Below, one piece after another: positions 1 through 5,819 of a stretch of DNA of 8,179 nucleotides (its first letter is position 1; every line of letters begins with the position of its first letter). Where the stretch lies: contig JAQCAN010000103.1 of NCBI GenBank assembly GCA_027621335.1, positions 1-8,179 on the forward strand, given 5' to 3'. The notes under the pieces are model-generated. The model did not search any database. It saw only the letters and a program-made list of their open reading frames with translations, and was not told where the DNA came from. The DNA is from Bacteroidota bacterium (GTDB taxonomy: Bacteria > Bacteroidota > Bacteroidia > Flavobacteriales_D > JABDKJ01). Both the position numbers and the translations under genes were made by a program.

Positions 1-657
1 TCTCCTCCGCTTCGCGGCACTTTCGCCCTTTTCTTTTTTGAATCGGAGTTTTTCAGACCGTTCCAACTCATCACGCACATGTTCACCCATGGAGGAATAG
101 GGCATATCTTCTTCAATATGTTCGCCCTGTTCATGTTCGGTGGACCCTTGGAGCGGGTCTGGGGTCCTAAGCGATTCTTGATCTTCTATCTAGTCACAGG
201 ACTTGGTGCGGTCTTCTTGCATCAGTTGGTGAATTTCATCCAGATGAATCAGGCCATTGCCCAATTGACTCCTGATATGCAGCAGGAGATCGCCCGTTAC
301 GGTGTGCCTGATTTCTTGAAGAAATACATGGGACAGATGGTCGATCAAAACATGGTGGCCCCGATCCAATCGCTCATCAGCATCTTCAACATCCCTGTTG
401 TTGGTGCGTCAGGAGCGGTCTTCGGCATCTTGGCCGGCTTTGCCATGCTCTTCCCCAACACGGAACTCATGCTCCTCTTCTTCCCTGTCCCCATCAAGGC
501 AAAATACTTTGTCTTGATCTACGCGGCCATTGAGCTCTTCCTAGGCGTGTCTCAATTCCAAGGGGATAACATTGCCCATTTCGCTCACCTTGGTGGGGCA
601 TTGTTCGGTTTCATCTTGGTCAAATTCTGGAACAGCAAACGCTCTTCATTCTATTGA
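1..657 (+). CDS. Rhomboid family intramembrane serine protease, 3' part (5' end outside window)
   Basis: Rhomboid proteases cut transmembrane substrates within the membrane using a Ser-His dyad. The reading frame is open from base 1 and the first in-frame ATG (79) lies inside the conserved region, so the true start is upstream of the window. The text ITHMFTHGGIGHIFFNMFAL matches the rhomboid segment that leads into the HxxxN-containing helix. The catalytic serine sits in GASGAVFG (Ser codon 409-411) and the catalytic histidine in HFAHLGGALFGF (His codon 586-588). An insert of roughly 60 residues rich in Gln, Met and Asp separates the early helices from the serine helix. The frame ends in a TGA one base before the next ATG, so translation of the two rhomboids is probably coupled. 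The substrate is unknown. In related Bacteroidota I recall mutL lying just upstream of such rhomboid pairs, but the window does not show it. Confidence 0.93.
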   Translation, partial: SPPLRGTFALFFFESEFFRPFQLITHMFTHGGIGHIFFNMFALFMFGGPLERVWGPKRFLIFYLVTGLGAVFLHQLVNFIQMNQAIAQLTPDMQQEIARYGVPDFLKKYMGQMVDQNMVAPIQSLISIFNIPVVGASGAVFGILAGFAMLFPNTELMLLFFPVPIKAKYFVLIYAAIELFLGVSQFQGDNIAHFAHLGGALFGFILVKFWNSKRSSFY

Positions 658-658
658 T

Positions 659-1543
659 ATGGCAGGTGTAGTGGATGAGATAAAGGGCCTTTATGCCCAA
701 AGTGCGATCGTAGCGAAATACATCCTGATCAACATCGGGATCTACTTGGCTTTGAAGGTCTTCTCTTTCATCCTCTGGGCTGCGCAAGTGAGCAGTTTCG
801 ACCTCATCGATTGGCTGGCCTTGCCAGCGGCCCCTCACGAGTTGATCACTCGGCCTTGGACCTTGGTCACGTATATGTTCCTTCATGAAGGGTTCTGGCA
901 CCTGCTGATGAATATGCTCTGGTTGCATTTCGGTGGACGGATCCTATATGACCTGATGGGGAGCAAGCGTTTCATCAAGACCTATTGGATGGGTGGCTTG
1001 GTGGGTGGCACCTTGTATCTCTTGGCCTTCAATCTGCTTCCTGCCTTTCAGGGTTCAGGGACTTCACTGCTTGGAGCATCAGCGGCCGTCTTTGCCGTCT
1101 TCATCGCAATAAGCACCTATTCCCCCGATTATCAAGTGGTCCTCCCTTTCATCGGTCCTGTGAAATTGAAGTGGATCGCCATCATCTTCATCATCTTGCA
1201 ATTGCCCAATAATGGAGGGAATATCGGAGGCCACATCGCCCATGCCGGAGGCGCCATCTGGGGATTCATGTGGGCCAGTCAGTTGAAGAATGGAAGAGAC
1301 CTCGCCACCTGGTTCGACCGCTTGGCCGATCAAGTGAGCACATGGTCCTTACCAAGGAGGAGAAAGACCTTCAAAGTGCACAAGAATCCAGCACCGACAT
1401 CACCAAAGAATTCCCACATGGAGCGCAAGAGTGAGATGCAGCAAGAGATAGACCGCATTCTGGATAAAATCTCAAAGAGTGGCTATGAGAGCTTGAGCAG
1501 CAAAGAGAAAGAGACCTTGTTCAAGGCCAGTGACAAAAGTTGA
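659..1543 (+). CDS. Second rhomboid family intramembrane serine protease with DUF6576-like C-terminal tail
   Basis: This is a complete 294-residue rhomboid-type membrane protease. I chose the ATG at 659, one base after the preceding stop. The frame is open further upstream, but that extension (from 572) lies entirely inside the first rhomboid gene and does not resemble the family. The first helix is near residues 18-38. RPWTLVTYMFLHEGFWHLLM is the conserved family segment. The catalytic Ser141 lies in GASAAVFA and His195 in HIAHAGGAIWGF, so the dyad is intact. After the last helix (about 212) comes a basic cytoplasmic tail, and then a short helical module near residues 260-293 (QEIDRILDKISKSGYESLS) that looks like the DUF6576 motif attached to Bacteroidota rhomboids. 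It differs from its neighbour in lacking the long insert before the active site and in having the tail, so the two may have different substrates. No Shine-Dalgarno motif is visible. Confidence 0.94.
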   Translation: MAGVVDEIKGLYAQSAIVAKYILINIGIYLALKVFSFILWAAQVSSFDLIDWLALPAAPHELITRPWTLVTYMFLHEGFWHLLMNMLWLHFGGRILYDLMGSKRFIKTYWMGGLVGGTLYLLAFNLLPAFQGSGTSLLGASAAVFAVFIAISTYSPDYQVVLPFIGPVKLKWIAIIFIILQLPNNGGNIGGHIAHAGGAIWGFMWASQLKNGRDLATWFDRLADQVSTWSLPRRRKTFKVHKNPAPTSPKNSHMERKSEMQQEIDRILDKISKSGYESLSSKEKETLFKASDKS

Positions 1544-1546
1544 GGC

Positions 1547-2632
1547 ATGCGCGCCCTGACCAAGCGACTTTTGCAAGGGGCAACCCTTTTGGCCGCCTTG
1601 GCCCTCCTAGCTTCCTATGCCTCGCGCTGGGTCAGCCCATCTGAGAACGAATGGCTGCCATTCATCGGTCTAGGATTTCCCATCCTTCTTATCATCAATC
1701 TTGCTTTCCTAGGGTTCTGGTTGGCCAAACAATCACGTTGGTGGATCTTGCCTCTCCTCATCATCCTTATCGGGTGGAATCCCATAACGGATTATTTCGG
1801 TCTTCCTTTATCTGGTAAAAATGAGCCTGGAGCCTTCAAAGTACTGAGTCAGAATGTGCGGCTGTTCGGGTTCTATCAATGGAATGAGAACGAGCAGCTT
1901 AGGGACAGCATCATGGCGCGATTGGCCCGGGAAAAGGCCGATATCCTCTGCTTCCAGGAATTTTATTTCAGAGATCATGGCACAGGCTTCCAGACGATGC
2001 CCTATGTATTGAAGGCCACAGGGGCTGAGTTCATTCATGAAAAGTACACCCATGTCTTCCGATATGACCAGTACTTCGGGGTGGTGACCATGTCGCGGCA
2101 TCCTATTGTGAATAAAGGCTACATCGCCTTCGAAGAGGACTTCAACAACTATTGCATCTATTCCGACATCGTCCTACCAGGGGGTGATACCATCAGGGTG
2201 TTCAATACCCACTTGGCCTCCATCCATTTCAGGAACGAGGAGTATGGCTTATTGGAAGGACAGGGACAGGATGTGGACCACATCATGGGGGGCGCCATTG
2301 GCGTCTTACACAAACTGAGTGACGGATTCCAACGCAGGTGCTCACAGATCGAACTCGTCATGGCCGAGGTGGCTCTAAGTCCATACCCGGCCATCCTCTG
2401 TGGTGACTTCAATGACACTCCCATCTCGTATACCTATGGCCATGTAACGGAACAGTTGGAGGATGCCCATTCGGGATTCGGACTTGGAAATACCTATAAC
2501 GGACCCGTGCCTTTTTTGCGCATCGACCATATCTTCTATTCGGATAGCAACCTTGAATTACAAGAATACCGAGTGCCGCATGACCCTTGGTCCGATCATT
2601 TCCCTTTGATTTGCAGCTTCGATCTGAAGTAG
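1547..2632 (+). CDS. Membrane-anchored endonuclease/exonuclease/phosphatase family protein
   Basis: This 361-residue protein has an N-terminal membrane part (hydrophobic stretches near residues 8-25, 38-60 and 65-80) followed by an endonuclease/exonuclease/phosphatase (EEP) domain from about residue 96. The fold's metal and catalytic motifs are all visible: SQNVR (Asn103), CFQEF (Glu138, Mg2+ ligand), NTHLAS (Asn220, His222), CGDFNDTP (Asp287, Asn289), RIDHIF (Asp327, His328) and SDHFPL (Asp350, His351). It should therefore be an active Mg2+-dependent phosphodiesterase or phosphatase. EEP enzymes act on DNA, on inositol phosphates or on sphingomyelin-like lipids, and the sequence does not decide between these. 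The membrane anchor argues against a DNA-repair role and for a lipid or extracytoplasmic substrate (inference). The start lies three bases after the rhomboid stop, and the next gene begins four bases after its TAG, so it is in mid-operon. Confidence 0.92.
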   Translation: MRALTKRLLQGATLLAALALLASYASRWVSPSENEWLPFIGLGFPILLIINLAFLGFWLAKQSRWWILPLLIILIGWNPITDYFGLPLSGKNEPGAFKVLSQNVRLFGFYQWNENEQLRDSIMARLAREKADILCFQEFYFRDHGTGFQTMPYVLKATGAEFIHEKYTHVFRYDQYFGVVTMSRHPIVNKGYIAFEEDFNNYCIYSDIVLPGGDTIRVFNTHLASIHFRNEEYGLLEGQGQDVDHIMGGAIGVLHKLSDGFQRRCSQIELVMAEVALSPYPAILCGDFNDTPISYTYGHVTEQLEDAHSGFGLGNTYNGPVPFLRIDHIFYSDSNLELQEYRVPHDPWSDHFPLICSFDLK

Positions 2633-2636
2633 TCCT

Positions 2637-3206
2637 ATGAACACCTTTGAACCGTATTTCTCGCTAGGATGGCATCACATCTTAGATATCCATGCCTTGG
2701 ATCATCTCCTATTCATGGGCGCTCTCCTGGCGGTATTCGAATTCACACATTGGAAGCGCATTCTCATCTTGCTCACCGCTTTCACGTTGGGACATGGATT
2801 GGCCATGTTGATCGCCCTGACCCAACTTTTCCGCATCACAAACGCTTGGGTGGAGTTCCTGATTCCCTTGACCATTCTTATAACGTCCATCCATCACCTC
2901 ATCCAAGGGGCCAAGGGTGATCGCCTGATGTATGTGATGACCCTCCTCTTCGGTATCGTTCATGGTTTGGCCTATTCCCAAGGATTCGTGGACCTCTTCG
3001 CGAATAGCGATGGCTACGTCATGGCCGCGCTGGGTTTCAACCTTGGTGTGGAAGTGGGGCAATTGGCTTTTGCTCTGATTTTCTTAGTGCTCATGGAGAT
3101 ACTCTCGCGTATTCGAGGACTGGACCGTAAATCCATCCGCCTCTTCCTCTACGGAATCATCATCACCCTATCTTTACAACTCTTAATAGAAAACTGGATC
3201 TTCTGA
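2637..3206 (+). CDS. HupE/UreJ family membrane protein
   Basis: This is a 189-residue protein made almost entirely of hydrophobic helices (about six). HupE/UreJ proteins are associated with nickel or cobalt uptake where they accompany hydrogenase or urease genes. The family hallmarks seen are an N-terminal His/Asp cluster (WHHILDIHALDHLLFM, with His13, His14, Asp17, His19, Asp22, His23), TAFTLGHGLAM (His53), FGIVHGLAYSQ (His109) and FNLGVEVGQLAF (Asn135, Glu139, Gln142). The length fits the short Bacteroidota form that lacks the signal peptide and long N-terminal part of classical HupE. No urease, hydrogenase or cobalamin gene lies in the window, so metal transport is a family-based guess. 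The ATG is four bases after the upstream stop, and the following gene starts two bases after its TGA. Confidence 0.88.
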   Translation: MNTFEPYFSLGWHHILDIHALDHLLFMGALLAVFEFTHWKRILILLTAFTLGHGLAMLIALTQLFRITNAWVEFLIPLTILITSIHHLIQGAKGDRLMYVMTLLFGIVHGLAYSQGFVDLFANSDGYVMAALGFNLGVEVGQLAFALIFLVLMEILSRIRGLDRKSIRLFLYGIIITLSLQLLIENWIF

Positions 3207-3208
3207 CC

Positions 3209-4111
3209 ATGCTGAATCTGAAACCTTTACTCTTAGTTTTTTCGCTTGTTCTCCTCCTCTGCCCGAGTTTCATGAACGCGCAGGACGATGAAGATCGCGA
3301 AGGATCGGATTTCGTATTCATCGATCCAGCGGCTAAGAAGGGCTTCATGTTCGGATTGAATATAGGAGGCTACCTACCCAATGATGAGGCAGCTGTTTTC
3401 TATGATGGACGCGACAAAGGTGAAGGATTTCTGGACCTCGGGGAATACATCTTCATTCCCAATATCCGGGATCAGATCTTTCAAGAATTAGGCAATTCAG
3501 TCTCTGAATATTACTTGGTGGAGTATCCCCTTATGATGAGATATCAGAATACTGTGAGTCTAGGAGGAAATCTGAGGTACCAATTCGATTGGGCCAATGC
3601 CTTGGTCTTGGATGCCTTCTTCGTTAACCTGAAGACGGTAGATGCTTTCGTGCTGGGTTTTGTCAATGACAATGGAACGTCTCAAGATATCTTCGAGAGC
3701 TTCGAGATCTCAGGGCGTGAAGAACGCTTGAATCTAAGCTTGGGGTATCAGGTCTCATTGGCTGAGCCTACAGACATTGCGGCCCACTTCGAGTTCGGGC
3801 CGGTGATGACCTCGGTGAAGATCAGGGACAACCGATTCACTGTGGGTTCCCGTTCCTTCAACATCCTCAGGGCGCAGACCGTAGGTGCCGGTGGCAATCA
3901 GATCTTGAACAACAACATTCCGAACATCACCTCCTTCGGGGCCTATGCCCAGTTCGGTATCAACATGGAATTCGACAAGTTCACGGTGGACTTGGATTGG
4001 AGGACTATGTATGAAAAGATTCAGCTCAGTGAGGCCATAGAAGCGAAGTACCGACTGAATCATCTGCCCATGATCAGATTCGTCTATCGGGTATCGGTCA
4101 AAGGCTTTTGA
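3209..4111 (+). CDS. Secreted protein, probable outer-membrane beta-barrel, function unknown
   Basis: I do not recognise a named family for this 300-residue protein. It starts with a clear signal peptide: Lys5, a hydrophobic core at residues 6-18, and a likely signal peptidase I site after Ala24 (FMNA|QDD). The mature part begins with an acidic stretch (DDEDREGSD) and continues with alternating hydrophobic and polar segments typical of beta strands, for example GFMFGLNIGGYL, VSLGGNLRYQFD, RLNLSLGYQVSL, SFGAYAQFGINMEF and FTVDLDWRTMYE. It ends in FVYRVSVKGF, and a C-terminal aromatic residue on a last strand is usual for outer-membrane barrels. Cys18 does not sit in a convincing lipobox. It is the last gene of the operon, two bases after the HupE/UreJ gene, and co-expression hints at a shared envelope or transport role (inference). 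The stop codon lies only five bases before a tRNA promoter element. Confidence 0.8.
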   Translation: MLNLKPLLLVFSLVLLLCPSFMNAQDDEDREGSDFVFIDPAAKKGFMFGLNIGGYLPNDEAAVFYDGRDKGEGFLDLGEYIFIPNIRDQIFQELGNSVSEYYLVEYPLMMRYQNTVSLGGNLRYQFDWANALVLDAFFVNLKTVDAFVLGFVNDNGTSQDIFESFEISGREERLNLSLGYQVSLAEPTDIAAHFEFGPVMTSVKIRDNRFTVGSRSFNILRAQTVGAGGNQILNNNIPNITSFGAYAQFGINMEFDKFTVDLDWRTMYEKIQLSEAIEAKYRLNHLPMIRFVYRVSVKGF

Positions 4112-4115
4112 ATAC

Positions 4116-4123
4116 TATATTTG
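4116..4123 (+). promoter_or_regulatory. Bacteroidota-type -7 promoter element for the tRNA
   Basis: TATATTTG is an exact match to the TAnnTTTG -7 consensus of the primary sigma factor in Bacteroidota. It starts five bases after the stop of the preceding gene and 30 bases before the tRNA, which gives a likely transcription start near 4128-4130 and a 5' leader of about 16-18 bases. No good TTTG -33 element is visible at the expected distance. The TTTG at 4107-4110 is too close to serve as one. Confidence 0.6.
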
Positions 4124-4145
4124 CACCCGCATTCTAAGAATGCAT

Positions 4146-4219
4146 GGCCACGTGGCGCAATTGAATAGCGCATCTGATTACGGCTCAGAAGGTTCCAGGT
4201 TTGAATCCTGGCGTGGTCA
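4146..4219 (+). tRNA. tRNA-Arg (anticodon ACG)
   Basis: I folded this 74-base cloverleaf by hand. The acceptor stem GGCCACG (4146-4152) pairs with CGTGGTC (4212-4218), with one G-U at 2:71, and the discriminator is A4219. The D stem is GCGC/GCGC (4155-4158 with 4168-4171). The anticodon stem TCTGA/TCAGA encloses loop TTACGGC, with anticodon ACG at 4180-4182. The variable loop is AGGTT, and the T stem CCAGG/CCTGG encloses loop TTTGAAT (4200-4206). CCA is not encoded (CT follows the discriminator), so a CCA-adding enzyme must supply it. A34 implies editing to inosine by TadA so that it reads CGU, CGC and CGA. Position 19 is A (4164) and position 56 is T (4202), replacing the usual G19-C56 pair with a compensating A-U. 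Every stem is otherwise fully paired, so the gene looks functional. Confidence 0.96.
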
Positions 4220-4228
4220 CTAGATGAT

Positions 4229-4267
4229 AAAGCCCTGAACGCACTGGCGTTCCAGGGCTTTTCTTTT
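4229..4267 (+). terminator. Intrinsic terminator downstream of tRNA-Arg
   Basis: AAAGCCCTG (4229-4237) pairs with CAGGGCTTT (4253-4261), and AACGC (4238-4242) pairs with GCGTT (4247-4251). This gives 14 base pairs with one bulged C (4252) and a four-base loop, followed by a T-rich tract (TTTTCTTTT from 4259). It ends the tRNA transcript nine bases after the mature 3' end. On the opposite strand the same hairpin is followed by TTTAT, so it may also stop transcription of the convergent minus-strand gene that ends at 4289. Confidence 0.9.
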
Positions 4268-4288
4268 GCCCGGCATTGACACTCATCG

Positions 4289-4954
4289 TCAATTCCAAAT
4301 ACTATTTTGCTCTTTCAATAGATCAGTCCCACATAGAGAGGGGATTCCCACAGCCATTCTATGCATCACCGAGCCAGACTCATGGGGCTGATCTGCCATC
4401 CAGCCGTCCATCGCCTTATGAAGGGTATGGAGTTCATTGGATCCTGAGGCTATCCAAGTGTTGAACAGCCCTTGTAGGTCACTTTGCGCCTCAATCTTGG
4501 CTTCTTCAAAACTTTTGGAATAGAACAGCACATGTGCTTCCTCATCAAGTGTCACAGATTTCAAGTAGGCCGTTCCAATCGGTTTCATTGAATTGCATTG
4601 GACAGAGCTAGTGCATATGGAATCGATGTTCTTACTGCTGCTCCCTTCTTTGATGAGCACTTCGAATCCTTGAACGGCCATATTCAATTTGGATTCAGTG
4701 CAGTCATAGGTCATGACCATGACGTTATAATCCACTGACTGCTTCATGGTGCTCCGCTCTCTTTGATTCAGGAATTCACTGATATGGGTGATGACACGTG
4801 AAGCCTCATGCTCTCCCCCACGGTAGACCACTTCATTCAAGAGGGATTTCAATTCCAAAGTCAAAAGTGTAGCTCCTACCCCTTCAATGGCACTCTGCAA
4901 TACGACTACGATGTCATTGCCATAGAAAATTTCCCAACCAGAGGAAATTCTCAT
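4289..4954 (-). CDS. Degenerate SpoIIE/PP2C-like phosphatase domain (C-terminal part of a frameshifted gene)
   Basis: This open frame of 221 codons is the continuation, in another frame, of the membrane protein upstream (4914-5738). It follows the order of a SpoIIE-type PP2C domain: SSGWEIFYGNDIVVVL (residues 4-19) for the first strands, EGVGATLLTLELKSLLNEVV (24-43) for the helix after the GHG motif, MTYDCTESKLNMAVQGFEVL (81-100) for the strand pair usually reading like YDP..G.L.YANAGH.P.L, then KPIG (124-127), SVTLDEEAHVLFYSKSFEEA (133-152) for v.L..GD.l.lYTDG..EA, and a final helix. The usual metal-binding acids are missing: GGD reads SSGW, the DVxGHG segment reads QSAIEGVG, and the TDG segment reads SKS. 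It is therefore probably not an active phosphatase. The frame is open back to 4978, so the ATG at 4954 may not be a real start. It could be a pseudogene fragment, a pseudophosphatase domain behind a sequencing error, or a separately translated protein. Confidence 0.6.
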   Translation of the reverse strand: MRISSGWEIFYGNDIVVVLQSAIEGVGATLLTLELKSLLNEVVYRGGEHEASRVITHISEFLNQRERSTMKQSVDYNVMVMTYDCTESKLNMAVQGFEVLIKEGSSSKNIDSICTSSVQCNSMKPIGTAYLKSVTLDEEAHVLFYSKSFEEAKIEAQSDLQGLFNTWIASGSNELHTLHKAMDGWMADQPHESGSVMHRMAVGIPSLCGTDLLKEQNSIWN

Positions 4955-5738
4955 TGTCCACCTCGCCCCTGTATTGTGCTACGAAATGATCGGTGAAGGC
5001 CATATTGAAGGCCAGGTTGGATGGAAGGGCGCTTTTCATGGCCAGGTTCGTGTCCCTGTCAATGCCTTTCAGTTTTACCTCCATTTCCTGACTCTTTTCT
5101 TTGACCGCATAGATTGCATGCTTCATCTGTTGTTTGATGAAATGTTCTGCTACGAAGAACAGAGCCACTGTGACCAGAACGAAATTCGCAGTGAACCAGA
5201 TGACCTGATAGATGTAGACACTGAGCCTTTCATTGACATCATATTCCAGATAACAAAGTAGGCCGGCTTCTGCAATGAAGATGGCCAACATTCCGAATCT
5301 ACTCGATCGACTCAGGAAGACCGTGGCTGACATCATGGCCAAAGCAGCCCAGAGCATTATGACGCCTCCCAAGAACACACCCCCTAGTGCGGCTTGGAAG
5401 AAGAAGGGCATCGTGACGCTGATGAAGGCCTGGACTGAATAGCTCCATTCACCGCCCCATTTGGATTGGAAGATGAAAATGTTCAGCAAGGTCAAGATGA
5501 CAAAGGTCAGTGGAACCATGGACACCTCATTGGCACCGGCCATAAGGCTCACCAAGGCTGCCAACATCGCCCATATGAGCATTAATGCAGAGTAGTTCAG
5601 AAATAGGCTTATTCTGGCAAGGCTCTTTTCTGTCCTTCCCTCCCAATCACTGAAGAATAGTTCGAATACGAATGGTATACGGACCGACTCCTTATATTCA
5701 ATAGCTTTCATAACCCACGCTGATCTTCTTCCACGCAT
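4914..5738 (-). CDS. Multi-pass membrane sensor-like protein, N-terminal part of frameshifted SpoIIE-domain gene
   Basis: This open frame of 274 codons begins with a short cytoplasmic segment, then has about six hydrophobic helices (near residues 43-66, 73-90, 103-123, 125-142, 148-165 and 178-200). A charged, probably helical linker follows (EHFIKQQMKHAIYAVKEKSQ and on), leading to KSALPSNLAFNMAF and FTDHFVAQYRGE, which resemble the entry of SpoIIE domains (QxSLLP...VAAxYxPA). The frame then runs into a TGA at 4914-4916, just where the phosphatase fold should begin, and the rest of the fold lies in the frame of 4289-4978. The design is that of a membrane-bound receptor coupled to a phosphatase output. 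Translation may start at 5738 or at the ATG at 5711 (MKAIEYKES). The second looks more natural because the first ten residues are Arg-rich and unremarkable. No promoter is recognised. The DinB gene lies 81 bases upstream on the same strand. Confidence 0.65.
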   Translation of the reverse strand: MRGRRSAWVMKAIEYKESVRIPFVFELFFSDWEGRTEKSLARISLFLNYSALMLIWAMLAALVSLMAGANEVSMVPLTFVILTLLNIFIFQSKWGGEWSYSVQAFISVTMPFFFQAALGGVFLGGVIMLWAALAMMSATVFLSRSSRFGMLAIFIAEAGLLCYLEYDVNERLSVYIYQVIWFTANFVLVTVALFFVAEHFIKQQMKHAIYAVKEKSQEMEVKLKGIDRDTNLAMKSALPSNLAFNMAFTDHFVAQYRGEVDNENFLWLGNFLWQ

Positions 5739-5763
5739 GTAGTTCTACGAGATTAGATAGCCG

Positions 5764-5784
5764 AGGTTATACGCTTAATAACCT
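5764..5784. repeat. Short inverted repeat in the gap between the DinB and SpoIIE-like genes
   Basis: AGGTTAT (5764-5770) and ATAACCT (5778-5784) form a perfect 7-bp inverted repeat with a 7-base spacer. No T-run follows on either strand, so it is a poor intrinsic terminator. It could be an operator or a weak mRNA hairpin between the two minus-strand genes. The rest of the 81-base gap (5739-5819) shows nothing else I can name. Confidence 0.4.
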
Positions 5785-5819
5785 AAGTTGAAGCACCTAT
5801 TTCATCCAGCTTCCGCGCA

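Noticed and set aside
572..658. Upstream extension of the second rhomboid's frame to an ATG at 572
   Set aside because: It lies fully inside the first rhomboid's active-site histidine region in another frame, and its translation does not resemble a rhomboid N-terminus. The ATG at 659 directly after the stop is the natural coupled start.
3209..3280. Lipoprotein signal (Cys18) in the secreted protein
   Set aside because: The residues before the Cys are LLL and those after it are PSF, which do not form a lipobox. The site after Ala24 fits signal peptidase I much better.
4107..4110. TTTG as the -33 element of the tRNA promoter
   Set aside because: It is only five bases from the -7 element, far closer than the usual spacing of about 17-23 bases.
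4276..4464. 62-codon plus-strand open frame after the tRNA terminator
   Set aside because: It lies antisense to the SpoIIE-like frame, has a low-complexity, unfamiliar composition, and shows no start signal. I treat it as a chance frame.
4914..4920. Programmed +1 frameshift of the prfB type at CAA TGA C on the minus strand
   Set aside because: The codon before the stop is not slippery and no upstream Shine-Dalgarno-like stimulator is evident. The protein text also suggests the frame changes earlier, before SSGWEIF. I keep it only as a remote option.
5764..5784. Intrinsic terminator for the DinB gene
   Set aside because: The stem is only 7 bp and no T-run follows it on the minus strand.
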